A stretch of 5,333 nucleotides of DNA from Pseudomonadota bacterium. GTDB lineage: Bacteria > Pseudomonadota > Alphaproteobacteria > Rhizobiales > Hyphomicrobiaceae. The position numbers were made by a program, and so were the translations under genes. The notes below the pieces were generated by a model. That model ran no database searches. It was given only the letters and a program-made list of their open reading frames with translations, and had not been told where the DNA came from. The DNA lies in NCBI GenBank assembly GCA_021813195.1, contig JAKALI010000353.1, positions 1-5,333 on the forward strand, read 5' to 3'. Numbering within the stretch: the stretch's first letter is position 1; each line of letters starts with the position of its first letter. Of the stretch, positions 1 through 5,333 are shown piece after piece.

Positions 1-31
1 GAAATGTGGCTGCGCCGCCACGTGTCACTGT

Positions 32-58
32 CAACGGCCCCGTCGGGCGCGGCCGTTG
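32..58 (+). terminator. Stem-loop, possible terminator of an upstream unit
   Basis: CAACGGCC (32-39) pairs perfectly with GGCCGTTG (51-58) around an 11-base loop. A second weaker hairpin lies just before it: GTGGC at 6-10 with GCCAC at 17-21, extendable by one G-T and one A-T pair. Two hairpins in a row at the start of a non-coding stretch would fit the end of a gene to the left of the window. However, the sequence after 58 has no T-run on the + strand, so this is at best a weak intrinsic terminator. It could equally be a structure in an RNA. Confidence 0.3.
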
Positions 59-91
59 CTTGTCGGCGGAAATCTACTTGTTGTAGTGTTC

Positions 92-114
92 TGTCGTCCG
101 GACACGACATGTCG
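92..114. repeat. Overlapping inverted repeats built on TGTCG
   Basis: TGTCGT (92-97) and ACGACA (104-109) form a perfect inverted repeat with a 6-base spacer. The right half-site is also the left half of a perfect 10-base palindrome, CGACATGTCG (105-114). The result is three TGTCG/CGACA units within 23 bases. The symmetry resembles a dimeric regulator's operator or a small RNA hairpin. No known binding-site family was recognised. Confidence 0.4.
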
Positions 115-257
115 CAGCGCACCGCGGCTCGGGTTTTTGTTGCGTGTCCCGGACGCGTCGGGCGAATCGAGCCGGAGTTGTCGGTTCGTCTCACATGTGC
201 GCGTCAAGCGTATCCCGTAGCTTTTGGCGTTGTGGTCGCGTTGCATGATGCGCGTAC

Positions 258-272
258 CTGTCGTGCCGACAG
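258..272. repeat. Perfect inverted repeat CTGTCG-N3-CGACAG
   Basis: CTGTCG (258-263) and CGACAG (267-272) are perfect reverse complements separated by TGC. The half-site core is the same TGTCG found in the repeat at 92-114. It lies about 230 bases before the gcrA start. It could be an operator or a tight hairpin; which one is not decidable from sequence alone. Confidence 0.4.
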
Positions 273-485
273 CCTGAAGCCGATCTCGAGCGAGTATCGA
301 ACGGCCACGTCGGTCTGTTGCGTCCCCAGTTCTAGCGTTTGCGTGACGTATGTCGCGGCCAATCGGCTCAAGCGATGCGCCTGGATGCGTGTGTAACGCG
401 CTGTCCTGCTGCTCGCGCAAGTCGGTCTGGCCTGGGGCGCCCGTGTGCGCCGTCATCGGGGTTCGCCGCCCCTAGGCTATTCTTC

Positions 486-490
486 GAGGA
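486..490 (+). promoter_or_regulatory. Ribosome binding site of gcrA
   Basis: GAGGA lies 10 bases before the ATG at 501. The spacing is a little long but acceptable, and it supports 501 over the upstream in-frame TTG at 339, whose product would carry 54 residues unrelated to GcrA. Confidence 0.6.
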
Positions 491-500
491 GCGTTGTCCG

Positions 501-1067
501 ATGGGCTGGAACGATGAACGCGTCGAGCAGCTAAAGAAGCTTTGGGCCGAAGGCCTGAGCGCAAGTCAGATTGCCGGTCGCTTAGGTGGCGTCTCGCGCA
601 ATGCCGTCATCGGCAAGGTGCATCGTCTGGGCCTGGCTGGTCGCGCCACCACGTCCCGCATGAAGTCGCACCGTCCGCGACCGCGCGCCATGGCCGCCGC
701 TGCGGCAAAACGCATCGCCAAGACCCGATTTGCCACGGTCGGCAATCCAGCCCTGCGCGCGCTATATACACCAGACGCCGAACCATTTTTCGCCCAAGGC
801 GAGGAACTCGACATCCCGCTCGTTGAGCGTAAATCGATCCAGACGTTGACCGAATGCAGTTGCCGTTGGCCGATCGGCGATCCACAACTCCCCGACTTCC
901 ATTTCTGCGGCAAGCAGAAGGTCAGTGGCTTGCCCTATTGCGAATTCCACGCCCGCCGCGCTTTCCAACCGCCGCAGGCGCGTCGCCGGGAACGTGACCC
1001 TGGCCAACCGGTCTCATCGCCGGCCGCTCTCACCTTAGCAGCCAGCAAAGAACCGGCAGGAACCTGA
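501..1067 (+). CDS. gcrA: Cell cycle regulator GcrA
   Basis: The 188-residue protein is a full-length GcrA, close to the roughly 173 residues of the Caulobacter protein. Residues 1-45 form the helix-turn-helix DNA-binding domain, opening with MGWNDERVEQLKKLW and continuing through SASQIA (20-25) and SRNAVIGKVHRLGL (32-45). A basic, alanine-rich linker follows (about 46-75). The C-terminal domain carries the family signature: C119 and C121 before RWPIGDP (122-128), then DFHFCG (132-137, C136) and PYCEFH (145-150, C147 and H150). In Caulobacter, GcrA binds sigma-70 RNA polymerase through its C-terminal domain and acts at promoters bearing CcrM-methylated GANTC sites, controlling cell-cycle and division genes. 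The start at 501 matches the conserved N-terminus. A stem-loop follows 33 bases after the stop, so the gene is probably monocistronic. The last 35 residues or so are low-complexity and look unstructured. Confidence 0.96.
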   Translation: MGWNDERVEQLKKLWAEGLSASQIAGRLGGVSRNAVIGKVHRLGLAGRATTSRMKSHRPRPRAMAAAAAKRIAKTRFATVGNPALRALYTPDAEPFFAQGEELDIPLVERKSIQTLTECSCRWPIGDPQLPDFHFCGKQKVSGLPYCEFHARRAFQPPQARRRERDPGQPVSSPAALTLAASKEPAGT

Positions 1068-1099
1068 CGCCAAAACTGCAAACCGCAACAAGGATTGGA

Positions 1100-1142
1100 G
1101 GCCGCGGTGCTGGCGAAAGTCGCACCGCGGCCTTGACAATTT
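1100..1142 (+). terminator. Intrinsic terminator after gcrA
   Basis: GGCCGCGGTGC (1100-1110) pairs perfectly with GCACCGCGGCC (1122-1132). The inner part can continue past a bulged T1111 as GGC/GTC closed by a GAAA tetraloop (1115-1118), a stable GNRA-type cap. An outer A1099-T1133 pair is also possible. The stem starts 33 bases after the gcrA stop. The trailing segment 1133-1142 has five T in ten rather than a clean T-run, which is common in GC-rich genomes, so termination may be partial. Confidence 0.7.
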
Positions 1143-1240
1143 CACAGACTGTCCGCCGTGCTCTTGGCGTGCTCGGCCGGGACAGCGAATTCGCTCCCTC
1201 CGCCGCGCCGCGTAGGACTCCAGGCTTTACGCAGGTCGCG

Positions 1241-2191
1241 ATGCCGGCGAACAGGACCAACTACCATCTGCTTTTCGACCGCGGCCGGGTGCGTGCTCAG
1301 CGTCGGCGCGCAGCAGCCCGTGCCGTCCCCGACGCACCCGACTTCCTGCTCCAGCGCTATCTGGACGACGTCTGCGATCGACTGCGCTTCGTCAATCGCG
1401 CGTTTTCTCGGGTGCTCATCATCGGCTCCCAACAAGGCCGCGTCGCGAAGGCGTTGCATACGTCAATTGTAATCCCTGAATTGATTGAGACCGATGTCTG
1501 CGAGCACCTTTTGACGGGCGCGTCTGGGCACCGTGTGGTGGCCGACGAGGAGGCCTTGCCATTTGCCGACGCCACGTTCGATCTCATCATTGGCGGGCTC
1601 ACGATGCAGTGGGTCAACGATCTACCGGGCACCCTCTTCCAGATCCGCCGCATCTTGAAGCCGGATGGCCTCTTTCTCTGCGGAATAGCCGGTGGCGCCA
1701 CACTGAAGGAGTTGCGCCTTGCTTGGCTCCAGGCGGAGACTGAAGTCCGAGGCGGCGTCTCGCCGCGCGTCGCACCAACGGCCGACGTGCGTGATTTGGG
1801 TGCGCTGCTGCAACGGGCAGGCTTTGCCTTGCCTGTCGTGGACGCCGATGTCATCGCCGTTCAATATTCATCGCCGCTTATTTTGATGGCCGAACTCAAA
1901 TCGATGGGGGCCGGACATGCTCTCATGGAGCGCAGCCGCACACCGGTCACGCGCGGTCTGCTGATGCGCGCGGCGCAAATCTACTCTGAACGCTTCGGCC
2001 TCCGCGACGGGCGCGTTGCAGCCACCTTCGAGATCCTCACGATGACCGCCTGGGGACCCGATCAAAGCCAGCAGCAGCCACTCGCACCAGGCTCGGCACG
2101 CATGCGCCTCGCCGACGCACTTGGCACGCGGGAGCACTCCTTGCCTGGCGATGTGACGGTCGATCCATCCCTTGAGCCTAAAGAAAAATGA
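1241..2191 (+). CDS. Class I methyltransferase-fold protein, BioC/NDUFAF5-like
   Basis: The product is 316 residues from the ATG at 1241. The N-terminus has the LFDRGRVRAQRRRAA block (11-25) and DFLLQRYLDDVCDRL (34-48), typical of alphaproteobacterial relatives of mitochondrial NDUFAF5. The methyltransferase core follows: strand 1 and motif I VLIIGSQQG (58-66), an acidic residue after strand 2 (D85), DEEALPFADATFDLI (102-116), the TMQWVNDLPG block (121-130) and RRILKPDG (136-143). The C-terminus keeps the subfamily tail WGPDQSQQQPLAPGSA (271-286) and RLADALG (289-295). Human NDUFAF5 hydroxylates an arginine of a complex I subunit, and BioC methylates malonyl-ACP; which applies here is unknown. 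Motif I lacks the usual acidic residue and full glycine run. An in-frame TTG at 1133 would start inside the gcrA terminator tail and add 36 poorly conserved-looking residues, so 1241 is preferred although its AGG (1233-1235) is a weak ribosome site. It is not a DNA methyltransferase. Confidence 0.85.
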   Translation: MPANRTNYHLLFDRGRVRAQRRRAAARAVPDAPDFLLQRYLDDVCDRLRFVNRAFSRVLIIGSQQGRVAKALHTSIVIPELIETDVCEHLLTGASGHRVVADEEALPFADATFDLIIGGLTMQWVNDLPGTLFQIRRILKPDGLFLCGIAGGATLKELRLAWLQAETEVRGGVSPRVAPTADVRDLGALLQRAGFALPVVDADVIAVQYSSPLILMAELKSMGAGHALMERSRTPVTRGLLMRAAQIYSERFGLRDGRVAATFEILTMTAWGPDQSQQQPLAPGSARMRLADALGTREHSLPGDVTVDPSLEPKEK

Positions 2192-2238
2192 GAGCGTCGC
2201 CGAAGGTGGGGCTGGTATCGAAACCATGATCAGCTAGT

Positions 2239-2267
2239 TTGACGCGCTCAAGGTCCGGCGAAAAAAT
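2239..2267 (+). promoter_or_regulatory. Candidate promoter for yjcH-actP
   Basis: TTGACG (2239-2244) is a good -35 match. With 17 bases of spacing, AAAAAT (2262-2267) falls at the -10 position and matches four of six consensus bases. Transcription would begin about 7 bases later, just ahead of the Shine-Dalgarno site of yjcH. The 99-base gap after the methyltransferase-fold gene and the change of function support a promoter here. The weak -10 and lack of any regulator site that I recognise keep confidence low. Confidence 0.3.
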
Positions 2268-2280
2268 GGGGCCAACGAGG

Positions 2281-2285
2281 GGAGG
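2281..2285 (+). promoter_or_regulatory. Strong ribosome binding site fixing the GTG start of yjcH
   Basis: GGAGG, preceded by another GAGG at 2277-2280, sits 5 bases before the GTG at 2291. An ATG at 2287 overlaps it in another frame but meets a stop after a few codons, so the GTG is the functional start. Confidence 0.75.
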
Positions 2286-2290
2286 CATGC

Positions 2291-2605
2291 GTGACAACCA
2301 GCGTGGATGATCAGGACGCGCGCATCTGGCGCGACCCGCAGTTCCAAGCCGCCATGCGTCGGCGCGCTCGCATCAGTTGGGGGCTGGCCGCGCTCATGTG
2401 CGTCCTCTATTTCGGCTTCATTCTGCTTGTCGCATTCGCGCCGGACACGCTCGCCCGATCGCTCATCGGGGGCGCGATGACGATCGGCATTGTCGCCGGG
2501 CTCTTCGTCATTCTCTCCGCGTTTGTGTTGACGTTGATCTATGTTGCGCAGGCCAACGGCCCGTTCGATCGCGCGATGCAGCACATCCGGGAGCATCATC
2601 AATGA
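2291..2605 (+). CDS. yjcH: DUF485 inner-membrane protein paired with acetate symporter
   Basis: The 104-residue protein is the same length as E. coli YjcH and has its architecture. A short charged N-terminus (1-28, with the WRDPQFQ segment) is followed by a first membrane helix (about 30-49) ending in the conserved [12 protein letters not shown] block (40-51). A second helix (about 62-86) follows, then the conserved [11 protein letters not shown] tail (84-94). DUF485 proteins are almost always encoded directly upstream of an ActP-type symporter. They are thought to assist or form a complex with it, but a molecular role is not established. The stop codon overlaps the actP start as ATGA (2602-2605), indicating translational coupling. 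The start is GTG, supported by a strong Shine-Dalgarno site. Confidence 0.94.
   Translation: MTTSVDDQDARIWRDPQFQAAMRRRARISWGLAALMCVLYFGFILLVAFAPDTLARSLIGGAMTIGIVAGLFVILSAFVLTLIYVAQANGPFDRAMQHIREHHQ
2589..2593 (+). promoter_or_regulatory. Ribosome binding site of actP inside yjcH
   Basis: GGGAG lies 8 bases before the ATG at 2602, within the last codons of yjcH. It selects 2602 over an in-frame upstream start at 2377, whose extra 75 residues would be an out-of-frame reading of yjcH. Confidence 0.6.
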
Positions 2606-4299
2606 CGCTTTTCTCTCGGATTTTGCTGGCGGTTTGGTTCGTCACTCTCGCTCTTTGGCTTACGTATCCCGCAATTGCCGCGCCTGCCATCGACGGCGGC
2701 ACGCAGCAGGCCCTCAATTCGCCGGCAATCATCATGTTTCTCGCGTTCGTGATTGCCACGCTGGGAATCACCCGCTGGGCCGCCTCGCGCGCCAGATCCG
2801 CAGCGGATTTCTATGCGGCCGGCGGCGGCATCACGGGCTTTCAAAACGGCTTGGCGATTGCGGGCGACTACATGTCGGCCGCGTCGTTTCTGGGCATCTC
2901 TGCGCTTGTCTTCAGCTCTGGCTTCGATGGCCTCATCTATTCGGTTGGCTTTCTCGTCGGCTGGCCGATCGTCATGTTCCTCATCGCCGAACAGCTGCGC
3001 AATCTCGGCAAGTTCACCTTTGCCGACGTCGCAGCCTACCGCTTGGATCAGCGCCCGATGCGTATACTCTCGGCATGTGGCGCGCTGTGCGTGGTCACGT
3101 TCTACCTGATCGCTCAGATGGTGGGAGCCGGCAAGCTGATTGAGTTGCTCTTTGGCCTCGATTATGTCCTGGCCGTCCTCATCGTTGGCATCTTGATGAT
3201 CACGTACGTCGCCTTTGGCGGCATGATTGCGACGACATGGGTGCAAATCATCAAAGCCTGTCTGCTGTTGGGCGGAGCAACCTTCATGGCGCTGATGGTG
3301 CTCATTCACTTCGGTTTTTCGATGGAACGAATGTTCGAAGCCGCCAATGCCATTCACCCCTCAGGGGCCAGCATCATGGCACCGGGCAAACTCGTGGCCG
3401 ATCCCATCTCTGCATTGTCTTTGGGTGTGGCCCTGATGTTCGGCACCGCTGGCTTGCCGCATATTCTGATGCGGTTTTTTACCGTTCCGGATGCCCGCAC
3501 CGCGCGCAAATCCGTGCTCTATGCGACCGGATTCATCGGCTATTTCTATATCCTGACCTTCATCATCGGCTTCGGGGCCATCACGTTCCTCATGCAAGAC
3601 GCGTCCTACTACGCTGTGGCGGCGGACGGCACCTATAACCGCATCGACGATTTACGTGGCGGCACCAACATGGCTGCCGTCCATCTGGCGAACGCTGTCG
3701 GAGGCTCGCTGTTTTTGGGCTTCATCTCGGCAGTTGCGTTCGCCACCATCCTGGCGGTTGTCGCGGGTCTGACATTGGCGGGCGCATCCGCCATCAGTCA
3801 CGACCTCTATGCGAATGTTTTTGCGCGCGGCACGGTCTGTGAACACACGGAAGTGCGCCTGTCGCGCATCGCGGCGGTGGCGATCGGTTTGTTCGCCATC
3901 TTCCTTGGCTACGTGTTTGAGAAGCAGAACGTCGCCTTCATGGTGGGACTTGCGTTCGCGATTGCAGCGAGTTGCAATTTTCCCGTCTTGCTCATGTCGC
4001 TGCATTGGCCGGGAACCACAACGCGGGGCGCAGTGGCTGGCGGAATCGTGGGTCTTGTTCTTGCCGTCGCATGCGTGATCTTGAGCCCTGCCGTCTGGGT
4101 CAAAACATTCGGTTTCACCACCGCACCGTTCCCCTACGACAATCCTGCCCTGTTCTCGGTCACCGCCGCATTCGTCACGATCTGGCTCGTTTCGCGGATG
4201 GACCGCTCGACCCGGGCCGATGCCGAGCGAGCCGCGTACGCCGCCCAACGGGTGCGCACCGAGACCGGCATCGGCGCCAGTGGCGCGAGTGCCCATTGA
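2602..4299 (+). CDS. actP: Cation/acetate symporter ActP
   Basis: The 565-residue protein is a sodium:solute symporter (SSS family, LeuT-type fold), similar in length to the roughly 549 residues of E. coli ActP. It imports acetate, and in relatives glycolate or similar short carboxylates, with a cation across the inner membrane. Residues 1-27 look like a cleavable signal sequence ending AIAA, as in other ActP proteins. The ActP-specific run [20 protein letters not shown] (77-96) marks the first core helix. [18 protein letters not shown] (168-185), [15 protein letters not shown] (205-219), [16 protein letters not shown] (280-295) and [18 protein letters not shown] (380-397) follow; the last is the helix that contributes to the sodium site in this family. 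The C-terminus keeps [11 protein letters not shown] (555-565). The loop at about 331-353 seems longer than I recall in E. coli. It is coupled to yjcH upstream and followed 11 bases later by a hydrolase gene; no acs is visible. Confidence 0.96.
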   Translation: MTLFSRILLAVWFVTLALWLTYPAIAAPAIDGGTQQALNSPAIIMFLAFVIATLGITRWAASRARSAADFYAAGGGITGFQNGLAIAGDYMSAASFLGISALVFSSGFDGLIYSVGFLVGWPIVMFLIAEQLRNLGKFTFADVAAYRLDQRPMRILSACGALCVVTFYLIAQMVGAGKLIELLFGLDYVLAVLIVGILMITYVAFGGMIATTWVQIIKACLLLGGATFMALMVLIHFGFSMERMFEAANAIHPSGASIMAPGKLVADPISALSLGVALMFGTAGLPHILMRFFTVPDARTARKSVLYATGFIGYFYILTFIIGFGAITFLMQDASYYAVAADGTYNRIDDLRGGTNMAAVHLANAVGGSLFLGFISAVAFATILAVVAGLTLAGASAISHDLYANVFARGTVCEHTEVRLSRIAAVAIGLFAIFLGYVFEKQNVAFMVGLAFAIAASCNFPVLLMSLHWPGTTTRGAVAGGIVGLVLAVACVILSPAVWVKTFGFTTAPFPYDNPALFSVTAAFVTIWLVSRMDRSTRADAERAAYAAQRVRTETGIGASGASAH

Positions 4300-4310
4300 C
4301 GGGCCGCGAC

Positions 4311-5333
4311 ATGAACCTCGCACCCGCTGAGCCGATACGTCCCTATCTTGCGGTCATGCTAGACGTGGGAGACGGTCATTGGCTCTACGTCGAAGAGTGC
4401 GGCAGACCGGACGGCATTCCAGTTCTCTTTCTTCACGGCGGTCCCGGCAGCGGCGCACAACACAACCATCGCAGCCTCTTCGATCCCACACAATTTCGCG
4501 CGGTCCTGTTCGATCAGCGCGGGGCGGGCCGCAGTCATCCCTATCTTTCGCGCGAAGCCAACACCACCCAGCATCAGATCGCCGATATCGAGGCGATCCG
4601 CGATTACCTCGGCATTGACCGCTGGATCGTGGTTGGTGGGTCGTGGGGATCGACGCTGGGCTTGGCGTATGCTCAGAGCCACCCGGAGCGTGTCGCTGGC
4701 TTAGTGCTGCGCGCCGTTTTTCTCGGCACGAACGCGGAAGTCGTCTGGGCGTTCGTCGACGGTCCCCGCCGATTCCGGCCGGACCTTTTCGCCGCATTCG
4801 TTGCCGAACTACCCGGGGACGAGCGACGCGACCCGCTCGGCTCCTACGTCACCCGACTGTGCGATCCAGACCCGGCCATTCACGGACCAGCCGCCCACGT
4901 ATGGCATGCGTATGAGCGCGCACTCTCGGAATTGGAGCCGGGATCATCCCTGATCGGCTCACCACCGCCAGACGGTGCGCGGCTGCCCCCGACGCCCATC
5001 ATGGAGGCCCATTACATCGCCAACCAGTTTTTCCTTGCACCCGACCAGTTGCTCGAAAATGCGTGGCGGCTGGGCGGAATTCCAGGCGCGATCGTGCAGG
5101 GACGCTACGACCTGTTGTGCCCGCCAGCGGCTGCGTTTTCGCTCGCCCGGGCGTGGCCCTCAGCGCGCCTCATATTTGCCGAGCGCGCAGGTCATGCCAT
5201 GTCGGAACCCGGCGTGATGGATCTGCTGATTGCCGAGTCGGCGCTCCAGTTCAAGGCCGAGGGGGTCGAGGCGCTGAGCCTGGCGATGGCGCCGCTGGCC
5301 AACGCGAACGAGTCGGGCGAGTCGTCAGCCTAC
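4311..5333 (+). CDS. pip: Proline iminopeptidase-like alpha/beta hydrolase, 3' truncated by window
   Basis: The frame stays open for 341 codons to the window edge with no stop. The family is prolyl aminopeptidase (peptidase family S33), which removes N-terminal proline from peptides, probably in the cytoplasm since no signal peptide is seen. Visible marks are the oxyanion-region HGGPG (42-46), DQRGAGRS (68-75), the nucleophile elbow GGSWG (109-113, Ser111), catalytic Asp267 in QGRYD and catalytic His295 in AGHAMSEP. In the lid, LRAVF (133-137) replaces the usual LRGIF. Glu202 and Glu232 fall where the family's proline-binding glutamates are expected. The ATG at 4311 fits because residues 7-29 align with the usual family opening. 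It has no clear Shine-Dalgarno site, so translation may depend on coupling to actP, whose stop is 11 bases upstream. The hydrolase core should end near residue 317, so the protein has an extra C-terminal tail. A related epoxide or ester hydrolase activity cannot be excluded. Confidence 0.87.
   Translation, partial: MNLAPAEPIRPYLAVMLDVGDGHWLYVEECGRPDGIPVLFLHGGPGSGAQHNHRSLFDPTQFRAVLFDQRGAGRSHPYLSREANTTQHQIADIEAIRDYLGIDRWIVVGGSWGSTLGLAYAQSHPERVAGLVLRAVFLGTNAEVVWAFVDGPRRFRPDLFAAFVAELPGDERRDPLGSYVTRLCDPDPAIHGPAAHVWHAYERALSELEPGSSLIGSPPPDGARLPPTPIMEAHYIANQFFLAPDQLLENAWRLGGIPGAIVQGRYDLLCPPAAAFSLARAWPSARLIFAERAGHAMSEPGVMDLLIAESALQFKAEGVEALSLAMAPLANANESGESSAY

Larger units (their letters stand above)
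1..500. other. Long non-coding region upstream of gcrA
   Basis: No convincing gene is seen here on either strand. The two longest open frames (about 4-396 on + and 31-456 on -) translate to arginine-, cysteine- and serine-rich sequence with no recognisable fold. Over 61-480 I counted 105 T, 53 A, 140 G and 122 C, so the + strand is strongly T-rich relative to A. The region contains stem-loops near 4-23 and 32-58, inverted repeats at 92-109 and 258-272, and palindromes at 105-114 and 192-199. Just before gcrA there are small G/C hairpins at 436-451 and 458-472. I found no TTAA half-sites for CtrA, no clear DnaA box and no convincing -35/-10 pair. There is one GANTC methylation site (164-168). 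It probably holds the gcrA promoter and possibly a long 5' leader, but that is inference. A short open frame entering from the left edge (3-86) could be the tail of an upstream gene. Confidence 0.6.

Noticed and set aside
4..456. Open frames on both strands in the left non-coding region (4-396 on +, 31-456 on -)
   Set aside because: Their translations are rich in arginine, cysteine and serine, show no hydrophobic or domain pattern and resemble nothing I recognise; neither has a convincing ribosome site.
478..483. TATTCT as a -10 box for gcrA
   Set aside because: No -35 match lies 16-18 bases upstream, and it overlaps the spacing needed for the ribosome site.
339..500. N-terminal extension of GcrA to a TTG at 339
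   Set aside because: The extra 54 residues are unlike GcrA, while the conserved MGWNDERV opening begins exactly at the ATG at 501 with GAGGA upstream.
566..1007. Antisense and out-of-frame open frames over gcrA
   Set aside because: They are shadows of a GC-rich coding gene; only the gcrA frame gives a recognisable protein.
1241..2191. CcrM-type DNA methyltransferase next to gcrA
   Set aside because: The gene lacks the DPPY-type catalytic motif of adenine DNA methyltransferases and has the blocks of the BioC/NDUFAF5-like family instead.
2211..2234. Possible terminator hairpin (TGGT and ACCA) after the methyltransferase-fold gene
   Set aside because: The stem is only four or five pairs with no G/C-rich core and no T-run.
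2599..3357. 252-residue antisense open frame opposite actP
   Set aside because: It mirrors the actP frame, is full of charged residues typical of the reverse complement of membrane-protein codons, and lacks family features.
3652..4323. 223-residue antisense open frame opposite the end of actP
   Set aside because: Same reason: an arginine/aspartate/glycine-rich shadow of a membrane-protein gene, with no ribosome site or domain.

Overview
The window looks like chromosomal DNA from an alphaproteobacterium of moderately high GC content (roughly 60% by eye). The main evidence is an intact gcrA, a cell-cycle regulator family essentially confined to Alphaproteobacteria. It is followed by a methyltransferase-fold gene of the BioC/NDUFAF5-like type common in that class. 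I cannot name the genus. All five recognisable genes are on the + strand.

Layout: positions 1-500 hold no convincing gene. This stretch is T-rich on the + strand (about two T per A) and carries several short inverted repeats, many built from TGTCG/CGACA. GcrA (501-1067) follows and is closed by a good stem-loop terminator (1100-1132), so it is probably its own transcription unit. Next is a class I methyltransferase-fold protein (1241-2191) whose closest recognisable relatives are NDUFAF5-like proteins; its glycine-rich SAM motif is degenerate.

After a 99-base gap with a strong Shine-Dalgarno site comes a compact unit. It starts with a DUF485 small membrane protein (yjcH type, GTG start at 2291). 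This overlaps the cation/acetate symporter actP (2602-4299) by 4 bases, and 11 bases later comes a proline iminopeptidase-like alpha/beta hydrolase (from 4311) that runs off the right edge. YjcH and ActP are a standard pair for sodium-coupled uptake of acetate and other short carboxylates. The acetyl-CoA synthetase gene that often accompanies them is not in the window. The hydrolase would supply free proline from peptides, and its place directly behind actP suggests co-transcription.

This is mostly ordinary core-genome content. I see no mobile element, CRISPR array, tRNA, rRNA or clearly new system. The parts most worth a second look are the repeat-rich, T-skewed 500 bases ahead of gcrA and the altered SAM motif of the methyltransferase-fold protein.
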